This document shows, in pieces, positions 19,901-29,760 of a stretch of DNA of 64,000 nt. The stretch spans positions 37,398,600-37,462,599 of the forward strand of contig NC_087070.1 in NCBI RefSeq assembly GCF_963678635.1. Direction: 5' to 3'. The DNA is from Symsagittifera roscoffensis. Its lineage: Eukaryota; Xenacoelomorpha; Acoela; Convolutidae. The stretch's first letter is position 1. Each line of letters begins with the position of its first letter. Under the pieces are notes generated by a model. That model was not told the origin of the DNA. It worked only from the letters and a program-made list of their open reading frames with translations, and made no database searches. Position numbers and translations under genes: made by a program.

Positions 19901-21842
19901 GCTCAACTTCTGGGTTGAACGGATTAAGGAAATTGGAATGTTGATGGTGGAACAACCCAAGCTTGGAATTATTTTGGAAGAACGAGTGGTCGAACCCTCG
20001 ATTCCCGAGCTCAAAGGGCAAGTGAGTTTTGATTGCGGTTCTTGTGACGGTCCCTTGAAAACCAGTCTAGTAGTGATATGGGAACTCATGAAACCTTCCT
20101 GGTGTCCCCATCCTAACGCAGGCTTAATCTGGGACATGACCGCGGATGTCATGTTAGAACGGGATGATGATGCGAGTTTACATGATCTGGCCATGATACA
20201 TCACCTGCTGGCCATGAGATTGACGAAGAGGAAGAGCAACCCGTCCACTGAGCTGTCCGAGGAAGGTACACCGAGTAATTGGTTGAAGCAAGGCACATGC
20301 TTGGCTCAACACAGTGGGATGGAAGGACATGTTTGTAACATGGGACACTGCCTGATTACGCTGAGCGAGCAGCATCGACAACTGGCACGATTGTACGGGA
20401 GATTGAGCATGTCAGATAAGGGTGCCATGGAGTTAGTCGCAGACTGCCATGGGGTGACGGACGTAAACCTGATCACAGCCTTGGGATTTTGTAGCATGAC
20501 GAGTTCGATAGAATCGCTCGAGCGCTTGGAGCGTGCCCATGAGCTAGTGACGTCCCTCAGCGTGGAAATATTCCCTGGAGCGTTACAGACAGAGCAAAAG
20601 ATTGGAGGCTGGCGAGAAGCCCTAGAGAATGAAATGAATCTGAAGGATAGTGAGGCCTATCACAGACCTACTGGTTCAAAATATATGGTGGGTTCAAGCT
20701 CCGCGCCATATTGTAATAGCAAGTATCCAACGCACATGGTAGTGATGGATGCGAGGACGCAACAAGTGTTGGTTGACCAACTTTTCTCTGTGCCAAAGTG
20801 CGTGAGGTTGGCCATAATGTCAGAGAGGTCATATGACTTGTTGGCAAAGATCTTTCGGGCAGTCCCGAAGAGATCCGAAGGCGAGTTGCAAGACGTTGTG
20901 GGTGAAGAGTTCATAAGACTGAACGAAGGCAACGTGAGTGAGTTCCAGAAGCAGAAAGCGAGTGGAGCGTTACCCACTGAATTCCCCACCATAGAAGAGA
21001 AAGACGATTTACATAGAATTCTGATGGAAGTGGAACCGTTGCTGGGAGCCTCAGGGTATCGGACCCGAAGGAACATAGTGAGGACCCATGGGGAGTATCC
21101 TTGCCACTGCTTGGCGCAGACGTTGTGGTACCCCAAACGCGGGAATCTGATCCTAGTCTGGGACGTGGAGGAGTTGTACTCCACGGGGTTGCCCGATCAG
21201 AATCAACAAGTGTCAATCGTGGTGGTTAGCGCCATGCTAGCAGTGAGATGGTTGGAGGCTAATGCAGACACAAGTGAGCAGGAGACGGCCGTGCCGACTC
21301 CTGAACAGTTGAGCAACGTAAAAATGAGTCGTGAATTGGATCTTTTCAGAACCACCTGCAAGGTTCTGAGAATACCTAAAGCCATTGAAAGGATATGGTC
21401 AAGGCAGAGATTGATGCCTTGGTTCCGTGCAGTGATGACATCATGGATGTATGAACGCGCGAAGCGTCACATGTCAAGGAACACGGAAGCCTATCAATCT
21501 ATCCAGCTAGATATAGGACCGGGAGCCTATAAGAGAGATTTCTTGACGCACAGAAACGCGGTCACCACAGCGGTGAAGCGGGTAGCTGGAGCGCCTTGTG
21601 TTACTGAAGATGAGAAGAAAGAGGTCTTAAGAGCTGACCTAGAACGAAACGTGAGCCTATGTCTTCACAACAGCTTTCGCAGGAACCGGGAGCAGAAGGT
21701 GAATGTGGACTTGCTACCTTGTTGCAAACCGAGGCTGTTGGAACAGGAGGGTTGGGGCACGGCCCGCAACTCTCTGGACATGTTAGAGAAAGTTCTGGAA
21801 GACAGTGACGCTGAACACCAGGATGGAGAAATGATGGAATGA
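16941..21842 (+). CDS. orphan 1633-residue post-pol protein, function unknown
   Basis: Single uninterrupted ORF from ATG 16941 to TGA 21840-21842, inside the element between pol and the 3' LTR, where an env gene would sit. No signal peptide or convincing membrane span is visible, so it does not look like an envelope protein. Visible regions: a globular N-terminal 90 residues; a Pro/Ser/Arg-rich stretch; a charged helix (about 165-205); a very acidic segment (about 365-415); a basic Arg/Lys/Ser segment (about 555-630); then about 900 residues of globular, helix-rich sequence. The latter has Cys/His pairs such as CGSCDG, HVCNMGHC and CHCLAQ that could bind metal. The tail is acidic. No known family was recognised. 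Its intactness beside broken gag-pol is notable. Confidence 0.85.
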   Translation: MGDTNELMEFLSASLGATLDEIYQRLIDCDFTREDPGLAMFVVALLNALGREGRGNRPTEVVLMLAFGESGTAERGRNRLMRWRRGEMSGHDLAREPGLGEQRDHRLGEMPLPVQPAQPLIGAKRQRDGPGPSHSVDSPTAAPPLKRVRVSEIEIQTSETIETLEKKERDQSELCAKLQEYRAIARERETNGKRNLKICRWPIRRMLLGVTSPIIAPRIGTARDAEKRMLKWSGGMEPRFISWNAAAAHTFDFSFPDAWSRKKIKALPSRRPEVSAETWNEVYSSADDLSRLKWSVEAKVVMLEVARESRGGSYITIEDLAPHGEELVEFLVDDELFYHAGDMAVPARPDSGMDARQGPSGPKPRPDADDDELMDQDDNDDGTGSKTEKPGETDLGALERDLLEYRFSEDDDGEVDGSLLLMAPSSFMSPTKEASADLSPIDPISQARECRSRDPQKLLHESPRRRKIEESMKISFLSTLPEEEWERYQMELEGKTGAIWSRVNFMEKSWDVIRRYGTQSIMKVGLNQPIMREVLEKIVSSMESDVLTESVTEDSADDQHVAKKLPVRRARKGLKRLKGKTGSRAMNPRVVKSRASAVVTSLTSAGRSGESGQGDSATRTGGEKENLIPPMLLAGLTITATRSKKTARTLADTKLEMEILSQCGSGGLEDYRPSRINLAKLKLEGQLDVVEYSQITVPESVHMGDPAGGYVEMLKARNSARGHLMAWSEKRAMQEYLKGLTENSNFNRREYGTVMSSEANEIGLEKLLEISWRAALQKYFDETMNAPATVAAYLAHPCVRTDLQVRLAWCLMGVKKAEYEASNDSKSREQELELMEALRALISKDDSAIAWAKRKDALCFVRFVVDRIPTPVLGECIKIIRQKGVDCERNFLRALLELYQDMPLTVPSKESSDMESYRKLEEVRRYSNKELKVSRELIEAVRGQKEFATLGKLKSFQYVSGIPGMAYNPFVNEEAREAYFDYEQVTVLNFWVERIKEIGMLMVEQPKLGIILEERVVEPSIPELKGQVSFDCGSCDGPLKTSLVVIWELMKPSWCPHPNAGLIWDMTADVMLERDDDASLHDLAMIHHLLAMRLTKRKSNPSTELSEEGTPSNWLKQGTCLAQHSGMEGHVCNMGHCLITLSEQHRQLARLYGRLSMSDKGAMELVADCHGVTDVNLITALGFCSMTSSIESLERLERAHELVTSLSVEIFPGALQTEQKIGGWREALENEMNLKDSEAYHRPTGSKYMVGSSSAPYCNSKYPTHMVVMDARTQQVLVDQLFSVPKCVRLAIMSERSYDLLAKIFRAVPKRSEGELQDVVGEEFIRLNEGNVSEFQKQKASGALPTEFPTIEEKDDLHRILMEVEPLLGASGYRTRRNIVRTHGEYPCHCLAQTLWYPKRGNLILVWDVEELYSTGLPDQNQQVSIVVVSAMLAVRWLEANADTSEQETAVPTPEQLSNVKMSRELDLFRTTCKVLRIPKAIERIWSRQRLMPWFRAVMTSWMYERAKRHMSRNTEAYQSIQLDIGPGAYKRDFLTHRNAVTTAVKRVAGAPCVTEDEKKEVLRADLERNVSLCLHNSFRRNREQKVNVDLLPCCKPRLLEQEGWGTARNSLDMLEKVLEDSDAEHQDGEMME

Positions 21843-22578
21843 AGATGACCGAAGAAGAGAAGAGAAGAAAAAAAAAAACTTGATTGTCTTTGTGTGTAAA
21901 AACTTGAACAAATCAACCAAGTTTTGATTATTGAACTTGTTAAACTTTTTGTTTTGATCTAGTTTGGTCAGACCAAACTTTGAAAATGTTGCAATTGTTA
22001 AAATTGTTGAAATTGTTGATTTTAGTTATGACTATCTATGTATGTATATAAGGAGCATAGGTGAGTATATTTACCTATTTATTCACGACTGAAGTTTTTA
22101 ACCTGTGTAAGACACAAATTCACTGTGTGGCGACATGGTAAGTTTGAGTAAATTCGCTCGAGAAGGGTGGGTAACTCAATAACTTTCCTAGCCACAGAGT
22201 TTCTTAGTTTTAATATCGAAAGGACCGCATAAATGACTGATTATACTTGGTGAGTGAAGTTAAGTTAATTTTAACGGGTGCGTTGCCGTGCCACGTCCCA
22301 CTTTTTAATCACAAAGAGCGAAAAGAAGTTTTATGGCAAGACGACGTAAGTAGTCAGAAAAGAAATTTTATCTAGGACACTCCTCATGGTGCAAATTTTG
22401 TGAAAATGTTGAAAGGCAGTGAGATGTAGTACGATGCCATTTGTGAACACGTAGTGAGTTGAGGTGGAGTAGATAAATTTCAATTTCTTATGCAATTTGT
22501 AAGATTGGTTACAGAAAACTGGATAACTACTTGACGATAACCCGGTGTTATGCGATCAATAGGGACATTGATGGAGAC
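21843..22578 (+). other. 3' untranslated part of the LTR element
   Basis: About 740 nt, AT-rich, with an A-tract right after the stop and no coding frame seen. It ends with a block (22551-22591) similar to the sequence around 13063-13105 and 15831-15873 inside the macro region. Confidence 0.6.
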
Positions 22579-22592
22579 TTGTCCGGGGAGTA
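22579..22592 (+). promoter_or_regulatory. polypurine-tract-like site next to 3' LTR
   Basis: TTGTCCGGGGAGTA abuts the TG of the 3' LTR. The purine core GGGGAG is where plus-strand DNA priming would start. The same 13-mer TTGTCCGGGGAGT occurs at 10598-10610, 10640-10652, 13093-13105 and 15861-15873, with shorter matches at 10473 and 10556. The purine tract is short for a Ty3 element. Confidence 0.5.
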
Positions 22593-23476
22593 TGTGCCAT
22601 TCTGCCAGATGACACAGCACAACCTTCCCGCGACAGAAAAAAGAGTGACTAAAGGCCTTATGAACAAAAAAGTGTTGCGACGGAGGGTCAGAATGTTCTA
22701 GAATTTTTATTTTTAAAATTTCGATTGGAAGAAGAACATTTCTGAGAAATAGAAAAAAGACGGCCATTTTGAATAAAAAAGACGAAAAACAGAACCACGA
22801 TATAGATTGTGAAGAACAGTTGTATCAGAGACAGAAAAACACGGAGCCTCTTATCGTGGCAAGAACACACGATAAGGACCTTAGCGACAGATATTTGTGG
22901 AGACGGAGGCTTCAGTGGGGGGAAGAGAAATACCACGGAACCCTCCCGGGACACGAAATATAGGAGATAAGAGTGTTATCTCAAGAAAATCACGGGAGCG
23001 GAGGCTTGGTCCCCCAGAGACTGTTATATGTGAAGGGACTGTGAAACCTGACTATAACAGCTGCTGTAATGTCCTAGATCTTAATTAACACCGTTATTAT
23101 TTAATATTTCAGAGCATGAGTAGATAGAAAAGGGAAAGGGTCAATCCATCTCCAATGGATTTAATATAAAACTGTCACACAAAAACATAATAAAATAGGT
23201 TGTTCGAGCCGTGTTTTTAATGACAATCACGTAGTCTGAGGATCCGAGACTCAGCTATGTGGTTGTGTTCGCATGCAAAGGAAAGCTGATCAAAAGTCGT
23301 TTGACTGATGGCCTAAAAATGGTAACTTTTTACTTTGCCCTAAACAGACCAGAAAATCAACTGGCAAGGTCGAGACGGTGAAAAACGAGTAGAATTAAGG
23401 TAACTGACGCCTGCCAGTCGTTGATAGGTACTTTTTCTACGCTCCGTCGCTGTGTGATATTTGGGCGAATGTTACA
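22593..23476 (+). repeat. 3' LTR of giant Ty3-type retrotransposon
   Basis: Partner of 219-1102, also 884 bp. TATAAA is at 23165-23170 and AATAAA at 23189-23194. Downstream flank begins attaattg. No matching target duplication could be assigned with the left flank. Confidence 0.93.
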
Positions 23477-23764
23477 ATTAATTGTGGATGATTATTCATT
23501 AAATTGGGTCAAAAAGCCACCGTAATTTGAAAGGCAATAGCGTGATCATGGAAACAGTCAAATCATCAGATTTGCAATAAAAAACTCGGTTTAATTTGTT
23601 GGGCAAAAATTTAATCAATGATTACTGATAGCGCTACAAACTTTTGAATAGAAAGCTCTAGGTTAAATCAATTTGACATTAAATCAAGATACTGAGAAAA
23701 ATAGATCAGATTATAGTACCAAATTAAACATTTATTTAACTGCATAATTTTTTAATGGAAAAAA

Positions 23765-24480
23765 CACAAATTATTTGGATGCTCAAAGTATAACCCCAAA
23801 TTAATATCAAGTTTTGAGTTTGTATCCTTAACTTGTCTTATTTCGTTTTCCAGCTTTTCAGATTGAATTTGCTCTAATTTGATTAACTGCTTCCCTGAAA
23901 GTCACAAATAAGTGTTCAACTGCTTCAGTCGATAGTCAGTCTGTTTTTCGTATATATTCAAACATAAATAACAGTTTCTCTCTGTTTTTAAGTCCGCTTC
24001 GATGAATAATTTCAAAAATTCAGTTTGAACAGTCAAGTTAATTAGACGTACTAAACTTTTTCTAGAAGCCTCGAAAATTGTTTCCTTTTTTATTATAGAA
24101 AAAGGTATTTGCAAGTCTTAGAAATCGCTGTAACAAAATTAATGAGCAATTTTGGTTTTCATCAGAGTTATCGCTTTTCAAGATTTTTAGCCATTTTAAC
24201 TTTTTAGCTCTTTCGAACTTTTCTATAAAATCAAAGCTTTTGTCATAGATTTTAGACGTTTTATCAGTCTCCTGTAGACACGGAAAATGGACATGTCGAA
24301 TTTTTCAAGCAAATTTCTTTATTTTAGAGTTTTCAGTGTTTCGTTGTTTTTCTTTGTCTTTTACTTTCATTTGGCTTGAAAAATTTTTCATTCTTATTTT
24401 GTTCAAATTGATCATTAATTTTTGCCTAATGTATTTTTTGCCTTAACAAATTTTCTTTTCTTTGCATTTCAGCATTAAAA
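23765..24480 (-). pseudogene. degraded coding repeat, coiled-coil tail
   Basis: The minus strand carries coding-like segments: a lysine/glutamate-rich part near 24150-24480, the 70-codon frame at 23902-24114, then an acceptor-like TTTCAG near 23896 followed by an open stretch (EQIQSEKLENEIRQV) that ends near 23765. The same region recurs, more decayed, at about 29757-30390 and 36316-36949. Frames are broken in several places. No family was recognised, so it may be the remnant of a transposon protein or of a host gene spread by duplication. Confidence 0.4.
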
Positions 24481-25079
24481 CAAGCGTTTTTGAAGAAAAT
24501 CGTTCACCGCCGCCAACAGTTAAGCTACGCTGCCAAAAAGTTGTGGTTTCCTAATTACCACATAGTTTGGTTGCATTAGGTTCAATTGGCTGCATATAAT
24601 AGGCATATAACGACCTTTTACCTGTAAACAAGCCAATACCCCCAAATTTTATAAGGGAACCCAAGCACCAAATAAAACTTAAGATTTTTATACAAATAGG
24701 GAAAAAGAGGAAGTATGTAGGGGTGGGGTGATCAAATGTATTATCCTATTTTATCCTGTTAAAAGCCTCAGGTTTTAATCATAAATTGATTTCTACTAAT
24801 TGGATCAATTTAATTTGCTCTTAGAGTCAATTTCCGAAAAACCGGTATTTTATCGCCCCATATTGATTTTTTTGGGGGAGGGGGAGGTGTTGCTGATTGC
24901 AAACCAATTATTGTATTAAATAGTTTTTCATTCTCTTTTTTCATTTGTATTTTTGTTTGATATTTTGGATAAAATCCAAGTGTCATATTGGTTGTTTCAT
25001 TAGCTTAAGCCAGATCATTAAGGCTATCTTTGGATCTTTAAATATTAAATTACTCTCAAAATTTATTGCCTTTAATTTA
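24481..25079. other. non-coding repeat-flanking sequence
   Basis: No gene seen. This stretch is shared closely with 30390-30840 and 36949-37400, including the block with aagctacgctgccaaaaag and the gggtggggtgatcaaatg segment, so it belongs to the same dispersed repeat as the degraded coding repeat to its left. Confidence 0.5.
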
Positions 25080-25460
25080 GACCAATCAATGCATTTGGAG
25101 CCAGTTCAAAACTAGTATTTATAACCAATTGTGCTCTTGACAAAACTATCTCTATAAATTATTTCTTATTAACCAGTCATGATCCATAACTATTTCTGAC
25201 ATTTATTTGTAATGCTGAAACTACTTGTAGTTTCAGCACCAGAACAATTTTTATAACTTATAAGATAGTTGATCTCTAATGGAATAACTTCCAGATACCT
25301 AACCGGTATACACTAGTTCTATTGAGACTGAGAGATATAAGAGAAAGATAAAGATCGGTATTCGACTAAAAAGTTGCACGAATTTATCCGGCAAAAATAG
25401 GATAGCGTGACGAACAGACGGTGTACTTTATCTGAAATTACTCTAAGAGTAAACTACTTC
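25080..25460. repeat. dispersed hairpin repeat, copy A
   Basis: Member of a family of roughly 300-380 bp that also occurs at 28010-28290, 32445-32730, 33714-34075, 39004-39289 and 40273-40634. Its hallmark is the palindrome at 25213-25238, with 12-nt arms TGCTGAAACTAC and GTAGTTTCAGCA around TT. It also has conserved blocks such as ttttatcc, gagactgagaga and attactct. It has no coding capacity. It may be a non-autonomous element. Confidence 0.6.
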
Positions 25461-25559
25461 AGGCATAAACTCATCTGGTGCCACCAAAAGTTTCGCACGA
25501 GACCTACTAAGTAAATCGATTTGGCAGAAAAGAATTAGAAACACGATCAAAAAATGAAT

Positions 25560-25900
25560 TGCAAAATTGCAAATTTTTGAAAAATTGAGTTTATTTAACG
25601 CGAACTCCCCCCTCAAATTTAGTATTTATTGGCGCCAACGGCGCTTTCAGAAATTTTTAAGGGCCAATTAGTCAAAAATGTGCATCTCAAAATAGTACAA
25701 ACGGTCAGCATGGGGTCAGATCCCAAAAGGGGGCGTCCGCACCCCAGCCCCCTAAATTCATTCCTGGTTTTATTGAATGCATGTAGAATCTTTGACTTAC
25801 ATTTGCCGGCAATTCTTATTGTTGTGCCTTTAACAAACGCATGCCTTGCAAATTTTTGTTGGCGGAAATGAAAAACCTCCCAGGTAGATTTCCCATGAGC
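25560..25900. repeat. dispersed repeat with ggcgccaacg core
   Basis: Shares gcgaactcccccctcaaa, tatttattggcgccaacg and gggtcagatcccaaaa blocks with 31654-32130, 38213-38689 and, more distantly, 60990-61388. The short frame at 25629 within it is a chance ORF. It is probably a MITE-like or other non-autonomous element. Confidence 0.55.
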
Positions 25901-26129
25901 TTTTTGGTTTGAAGCGCGAAGTATTGGTGATTCTCAATGCAGATTCTATAATGTATTAATTTGTTTGATTACCCAAATTGATGTAATTACCCATTTTGTA
26001 ATGATAATATTGAATTGTTATCATTGGAAATGTTTAACAAATTCCTCAACTATTTTCAAAGAAAGTGAAAACTGTATACCGTTGTTAATGTCATGAAAAA
26101 ATTATGAAAAAACTGTGAGCAATAAATAA

Positions 26130-26165
26130 GGGGCGTTCAACAGTGCCGAAGTACAACCGTGCCGA
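26130..26165 (+). repeat. left TIR of the MULE
   Basis: About 36 bp, inverted at 27880-27917. The motif CAACAGTGCCGAAGTACAAC appears in both ends, and a further CGGCACT..GAACT iteration lies inside the right end (27805-27880). Confidence 0.85.
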
Positions 26166-26317
26166 TAAAGGCAGGAAAAGTTCAGAACAATTTAAACGCA
26201 TTTTCTAAAGAGCGGCAAATTACTGACGCTAATTAACAAAGAAAATCACTCCAGTTTAGGTGCCAAAATGTCTGCAACTGCAAATTAAACAATTATTTTG
26301 GCGGCAAAACGTCTTAA

Positions 26318-27773
26318 GTGGCAAATTTTCTCGCTCAAAGTTTTGAAGTGCTTTCACTTGAGATTGTAATTGATCGGTTTAATTTCTTTCTTATTGCCGC
26401 ACGTAAAATGTTCAAATTTGTTCCTGCAAAAAGGGCTGGTTCCCAAAATTTAGAAATTGCTGGCTATCGTTATAGAAAAAACAAAACAACAAAAACTAAA
26501 AGTTTTTACATTTGTGTGGAGAAAATTGTCAGGCAACAACCGCCCTTGATATTAATTTGAGCTATTCACAACCATCCCGCGGTCGATGATTAGATAAAAT
26601 CTAAGGAAATTCGCCAAAAAAATTTTGTCAGCTGTCGAAAATGAGCCATCAAAAAATATGTCGAAATTTATGAAGATGTGGTCGAAAAAATTCCTGAAAA
26701 TGACGAAAATCTCGTACCAAATTTCCGGAATATTCGAAATTCTTTGTAATTTTATCGCCAAAAACAGCTACCTGAGATACCATAAACAGTATCAAATATA
26801 ACTTTTTTCCAATTTGTGGGGCAAAATCTTATGCGGAGAGCAGTTTCTTCTCAAAAAAAGCCTAGATTTTGGGGCAGTTGTCATGGCAACCAGATTTTTT
26901 ATTGAAAATCTTGCGGATTGCGATACAGTTTTAGCCGATGGAACTTTCAAAACAGCGCCAGAGCCATTTACTCAGATTTATACGGTTTTTGGATTATTTG
27001 AAAACCAAAAAATTCCGTTGGTTTTTGCATTCCTCTCAAACAAGTCCAAAGAATCTTACAAATTCTTATTATGTGTTCTTGCACTGAAATGCGAAAAAGT
27101 TGGAAAACGGTTTTCACCAAACTTTTTTCTGACTGATTACGAAAAAGAGTTCACCGCAGCAGTTTGCGGTTTTTTCCCCGAAGCTCAGCATTTGGGATGT
27201 CGTTTCCATTACTGTCAGGTAGTTTTCAAAAAAGTCCAAAAATTTCATCTAGCAACTGAGTATCGGCAAAACCAAAAATTCGCGAAATAATTCAACGATT
27301 TTTTACATTGCCTTATTTGCCTATCGGATTGGTCAGAACAAACTACACGCGAATCAAGTACGATCGGAAAAATCTTATTTTGATCAGAATTTACGACGGA
27401 ATTTCAAAAATTTTTGAGTATTTCGAAAAAACTTGGCTCAATGGACAATATCCACTAAAAATGTGGAACTTGTTTGAAAGACCATCTTTACTAACCACCA
27501 CAAACAGTTGTGAAAATTGGCACAAAATCTGGAACAAAAATTGGGAGGTTTCATCCAAATTTTTGGGTTTTGATCCGAAAACTGAAGCGAGAAGAAAAAA
27601 TGTCGAAACTAGCCTTGAAATCATTTCTTAATGGAGATATTCCACGGAAAGCTAAGAAAAAAGACAGAAGAAAAAGGGAGCAAATAGCGGCATTGAAGCG
27701 ATCATATGCATCGAGAAATCGAAACATTGAAAACTATTGGAAAACTTTGCGTATTATCTGTTATAAACGATAA
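26318..27773 (+). pseudogene. MULE transposase with FLYWCH zinc finger, broken
   Basis: In order: a FLYWCH-like finger at 26400-26560 (FVPAKRAGSQNLEIAGYRYR, then FYIC), a gap with stops, then a well-preserved MULE catalytic core at 26814-27290. The core has the first Asp in LADGTFKTAP, the second in LTDYEKEF and a GCRFHYCQ motif. The C-terminal part at 27308-27631 carries EKTWLNGQYP and TTNSCENWHKIWN, typical of the end of these transposases, followed by a basic tail to about 27773. Frames change between the segments and stops interrupt them, so no functional enzyme is made. The family cuts and pastes DNA by a DDE mechanism. Confidence 0.82.
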
Positions 27774-27879
27774 TTCAAGCTTTCCGAAGTGTTTTTTAAT
27801 TTTTCGGCACTAATGAAAAAAAAAATTTCGGCAGTGTTGAACTAGTTTTTCATTTTCGGCACTTTTGAACTAATTTTTT

Positions 27880-27917
27880 TCCGGCACTGTTGTACTTCGG
27901 CACTGTTGTACTGCCCC
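27880..27917 (-). repeat. right TIR of the MULE
   Basis: Inverted partner of 26130-26165. The terminal repeat is preceded by two or three degenerate copies of the same CGGCACTNTTGAACT motif, the subterminal repeats commonly seen where MULE transposases bind. Confidence 0.85.
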
Positions 27918-28009
27918 ATAAAAAACAAGGATAACCTGTAACTTTGCAAGTTGCATAGTATGTTCGGATCATATTCTTAAAAATACAAAAATTTACAGAT
28001 TTAGGCATA

Positions 28010-28290
28010 TTGGAACCAGATCTAAACTAGAGTTTATTATTGGTTCTTATTATGATATTTTATCCCTATAAAATATTGAATACTAACCAATCATACTCCA
28101 ACAGACAACCCACTTGTTTGTAAGTGCTGAAACTACTTGTAGTTTCAGCAGCAGAGTAATTTGAATTAAACTTAGAATACCGTAGCCTTCTCCAGAGAGA
28201 CCGACTCCCATAAACCAGTATACTTTTGATCTATTGAGACTAGCAGATATGAGCGTAAGAATTAGATTGGTATTAGACCAAGAAAAGAAA
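28010..28290. repeat. dispersed hairpin repeat, copy B
   Basis: Palindrome TGCTGAAACTAC..GTAGTTTCAGCA at 28125-28150 with the same flanking blocks as the other copies. It lies just right of the MULE insertion, so the MULE landed in a repeat tract that is otherwise shared with 32340-32730. Confidence 0.6.
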
Positions 28291-28960
28291 CCACTCGTTA
28301 CCCAAACCGGATTAAAAGCAGCTTAAAACTGGATAATTTATTATTTTCAAGACTATTTTCAAGTCTAAACGCAAACGAATAAAACACAAAAAATTCGAAA
28401 AACAAACCCAAACTAAACTATTTAATGTTTGAGAAAAGGACACAACCAAAACAAAGATGGAAAAACCAGTAATAAAAAAGGCACAAAAGGTTGAACACAA
28501 AAAGGACCCTACAAAAAAGGGAGCATGTTTTTTGCTTATGTTCTTGTGAAACCAAAATTATTATAACTAAAAGAATAATTATAACCCAACTTGAATTTTT
28601 CTAATGTTACTTGTTTGTCTTGAAAGTTTTACAAGATACTATTTGCATAGTATACGTGTATGTTTAGATGATGTGCGTATGTGGGTAATAATGACGCCTT
28701 GTATCTATGTAAAAGTGAACAGCTTTTCGCATGTAAGTAGGTAATTAGGCATGTATGTACATACTAGTCGTGTGTATTCGTTTGAGTATTTAAAATTTTT
28801 TTTATATATTTGTATGTTTTTATTTCGGTAAGAACTCTTAACTGCATGACTGCTTGACTGAGTGACTGATTGTGTTTAATTTTTTTTTAAATAAAATTTC
28901 GGTCTAAAGTCTACAAGCAATTAAAAAGTTGCTTGTTTTAAAATTGTACGAAAATTTGAT
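28291..28960. other. no gene seen
   Basis: AT-rich sequence. The left half (to about 28520) matches 32740-32960 and 39299-39519. The rest is unique and shows no convincing coding frame. Confidence 0.5.
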
Positions 28961-29760
28961 TAACGTTGTATGTCTTTTTAAAGGGAAAGTCTTTGTATTT
29001 ATGTATGTATGTATGTATGTATGTATTTGAGTTTGTTTGTTTGTATAATTTTTTTTATGTCTGTTTGTATGACTATCTTGAAAAACGACTTTATATGTAT
29101 ATGTTTATATGTATATTTGTATGTATGTATGTATGCAGTATGTATATATGGATGTGCGTATAAGCATATGTTTTTAAATAGGTTTGAATGTATGTATTTT
29201 CGTATGTATGTTTGTATTTTTGTCTGTAGGTAAGATTTTATATTTGAATGTATGTATTTATATATTTATGTATGGGTGTACGTACGTATGTAAGTATGTT
29301 TGTATGTTTGTATGTGTTTTGAATGTATGTTTGTATGAATGTATTTAAGTAACATTTTATGTTCGTATGTAAATATGTAAATTTGAATATATGTTTGTAT
29401 GTAGGTATGTATGTATTTATGCAGGCATTTATGTTTGTATCTGTAGTATGTATGTGTTTATGTAAGTTTGTGTTTATGTATATATGATCGTATGTATGTA
29501 TGTATGTATGGAGTATGTGTGTATTTGTGCATGTATGTATACTCATATGTATTCAATTAGGTTTGTTTGAATTTTTGTTCTCGTTTTTATTTATATGTTA
29601 CTGTCTTTAAGTAGGACTTCATGTTTGAATATATGTATGTATGCGAGTACTTTTGTATGTAATTATGTTATTTGTATATATTTTTGTGTGAAGGTCTTTA
29701 GGGAATTATTTATATTTGAATGTAAATATGTAAGTAAGTGTTTGAATGTAAGTATTTGAT
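28960..29760. repeat. degenerate TATG/GTAT microsatellite
   Basis: Roughly 800 bp dominated by imperfect repeats of TATG with point changes and interspersed TTTG/TTTA steps. The apparent ORFs on both strands are translations of the repeat (runs of Tyr-Val-Cys-Met or Thr-Tyr-Ile-His) and are not genes. Confidence 0.85.

Larger units (their letters stand above)
219..23476 (+). mobile_element. giant Ty3/gypsy-type LTR retrotransposon with macro domain
   Basis: About 23.3 kb, or about 20.5 kb without the internal duplication. Order: LTR, long leader, gag, protease, RT, RNase H, integrase, macro-like module, hairpin region, orphan ORF, purine tract, LTR. The near-identical LTRs argue for youth, yet gag/pol carries a frame change near 8060, an integrase lesion near 11735 and a stop at 12894, so this copy is not autonomous. 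It is far above the usual 5-8 kb of Ty3 elements. Confidence 0.9.
26130..27917 (+). mobile_element. FLYWCH-MULE DNA transposon, degraded
   Basis: Terminal inverted repeats: the left end starts GGGGCGTTCAACAGTGCCGA at 26130. The right end, read in reverse from 27917, starts GGGGCAGTACAACAGTGCCG. Both continue with GAAGTACAAC(A/C)GTGCCG. The flanks ataaataa and ataaaaaa look like an 8-bp target duplication. A related locus at about 32340-32375 reads straight through (gaacaataaacaacaaggat) without the element, an effective empty site. The 1.8-kb element encodes a broken Mutator-like transposase. Confidence 0.85.

Noticed and set aside
16941-21842. Orphan ORF as an envelope gene
   Set aside because: No signal peptide, no transmembrane anchor and no cleavage-site pattern visible.
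28966-29546. ORFs of 65-102 codons on both strands
   Set aside because: They are translations of the TATG microsatellite.
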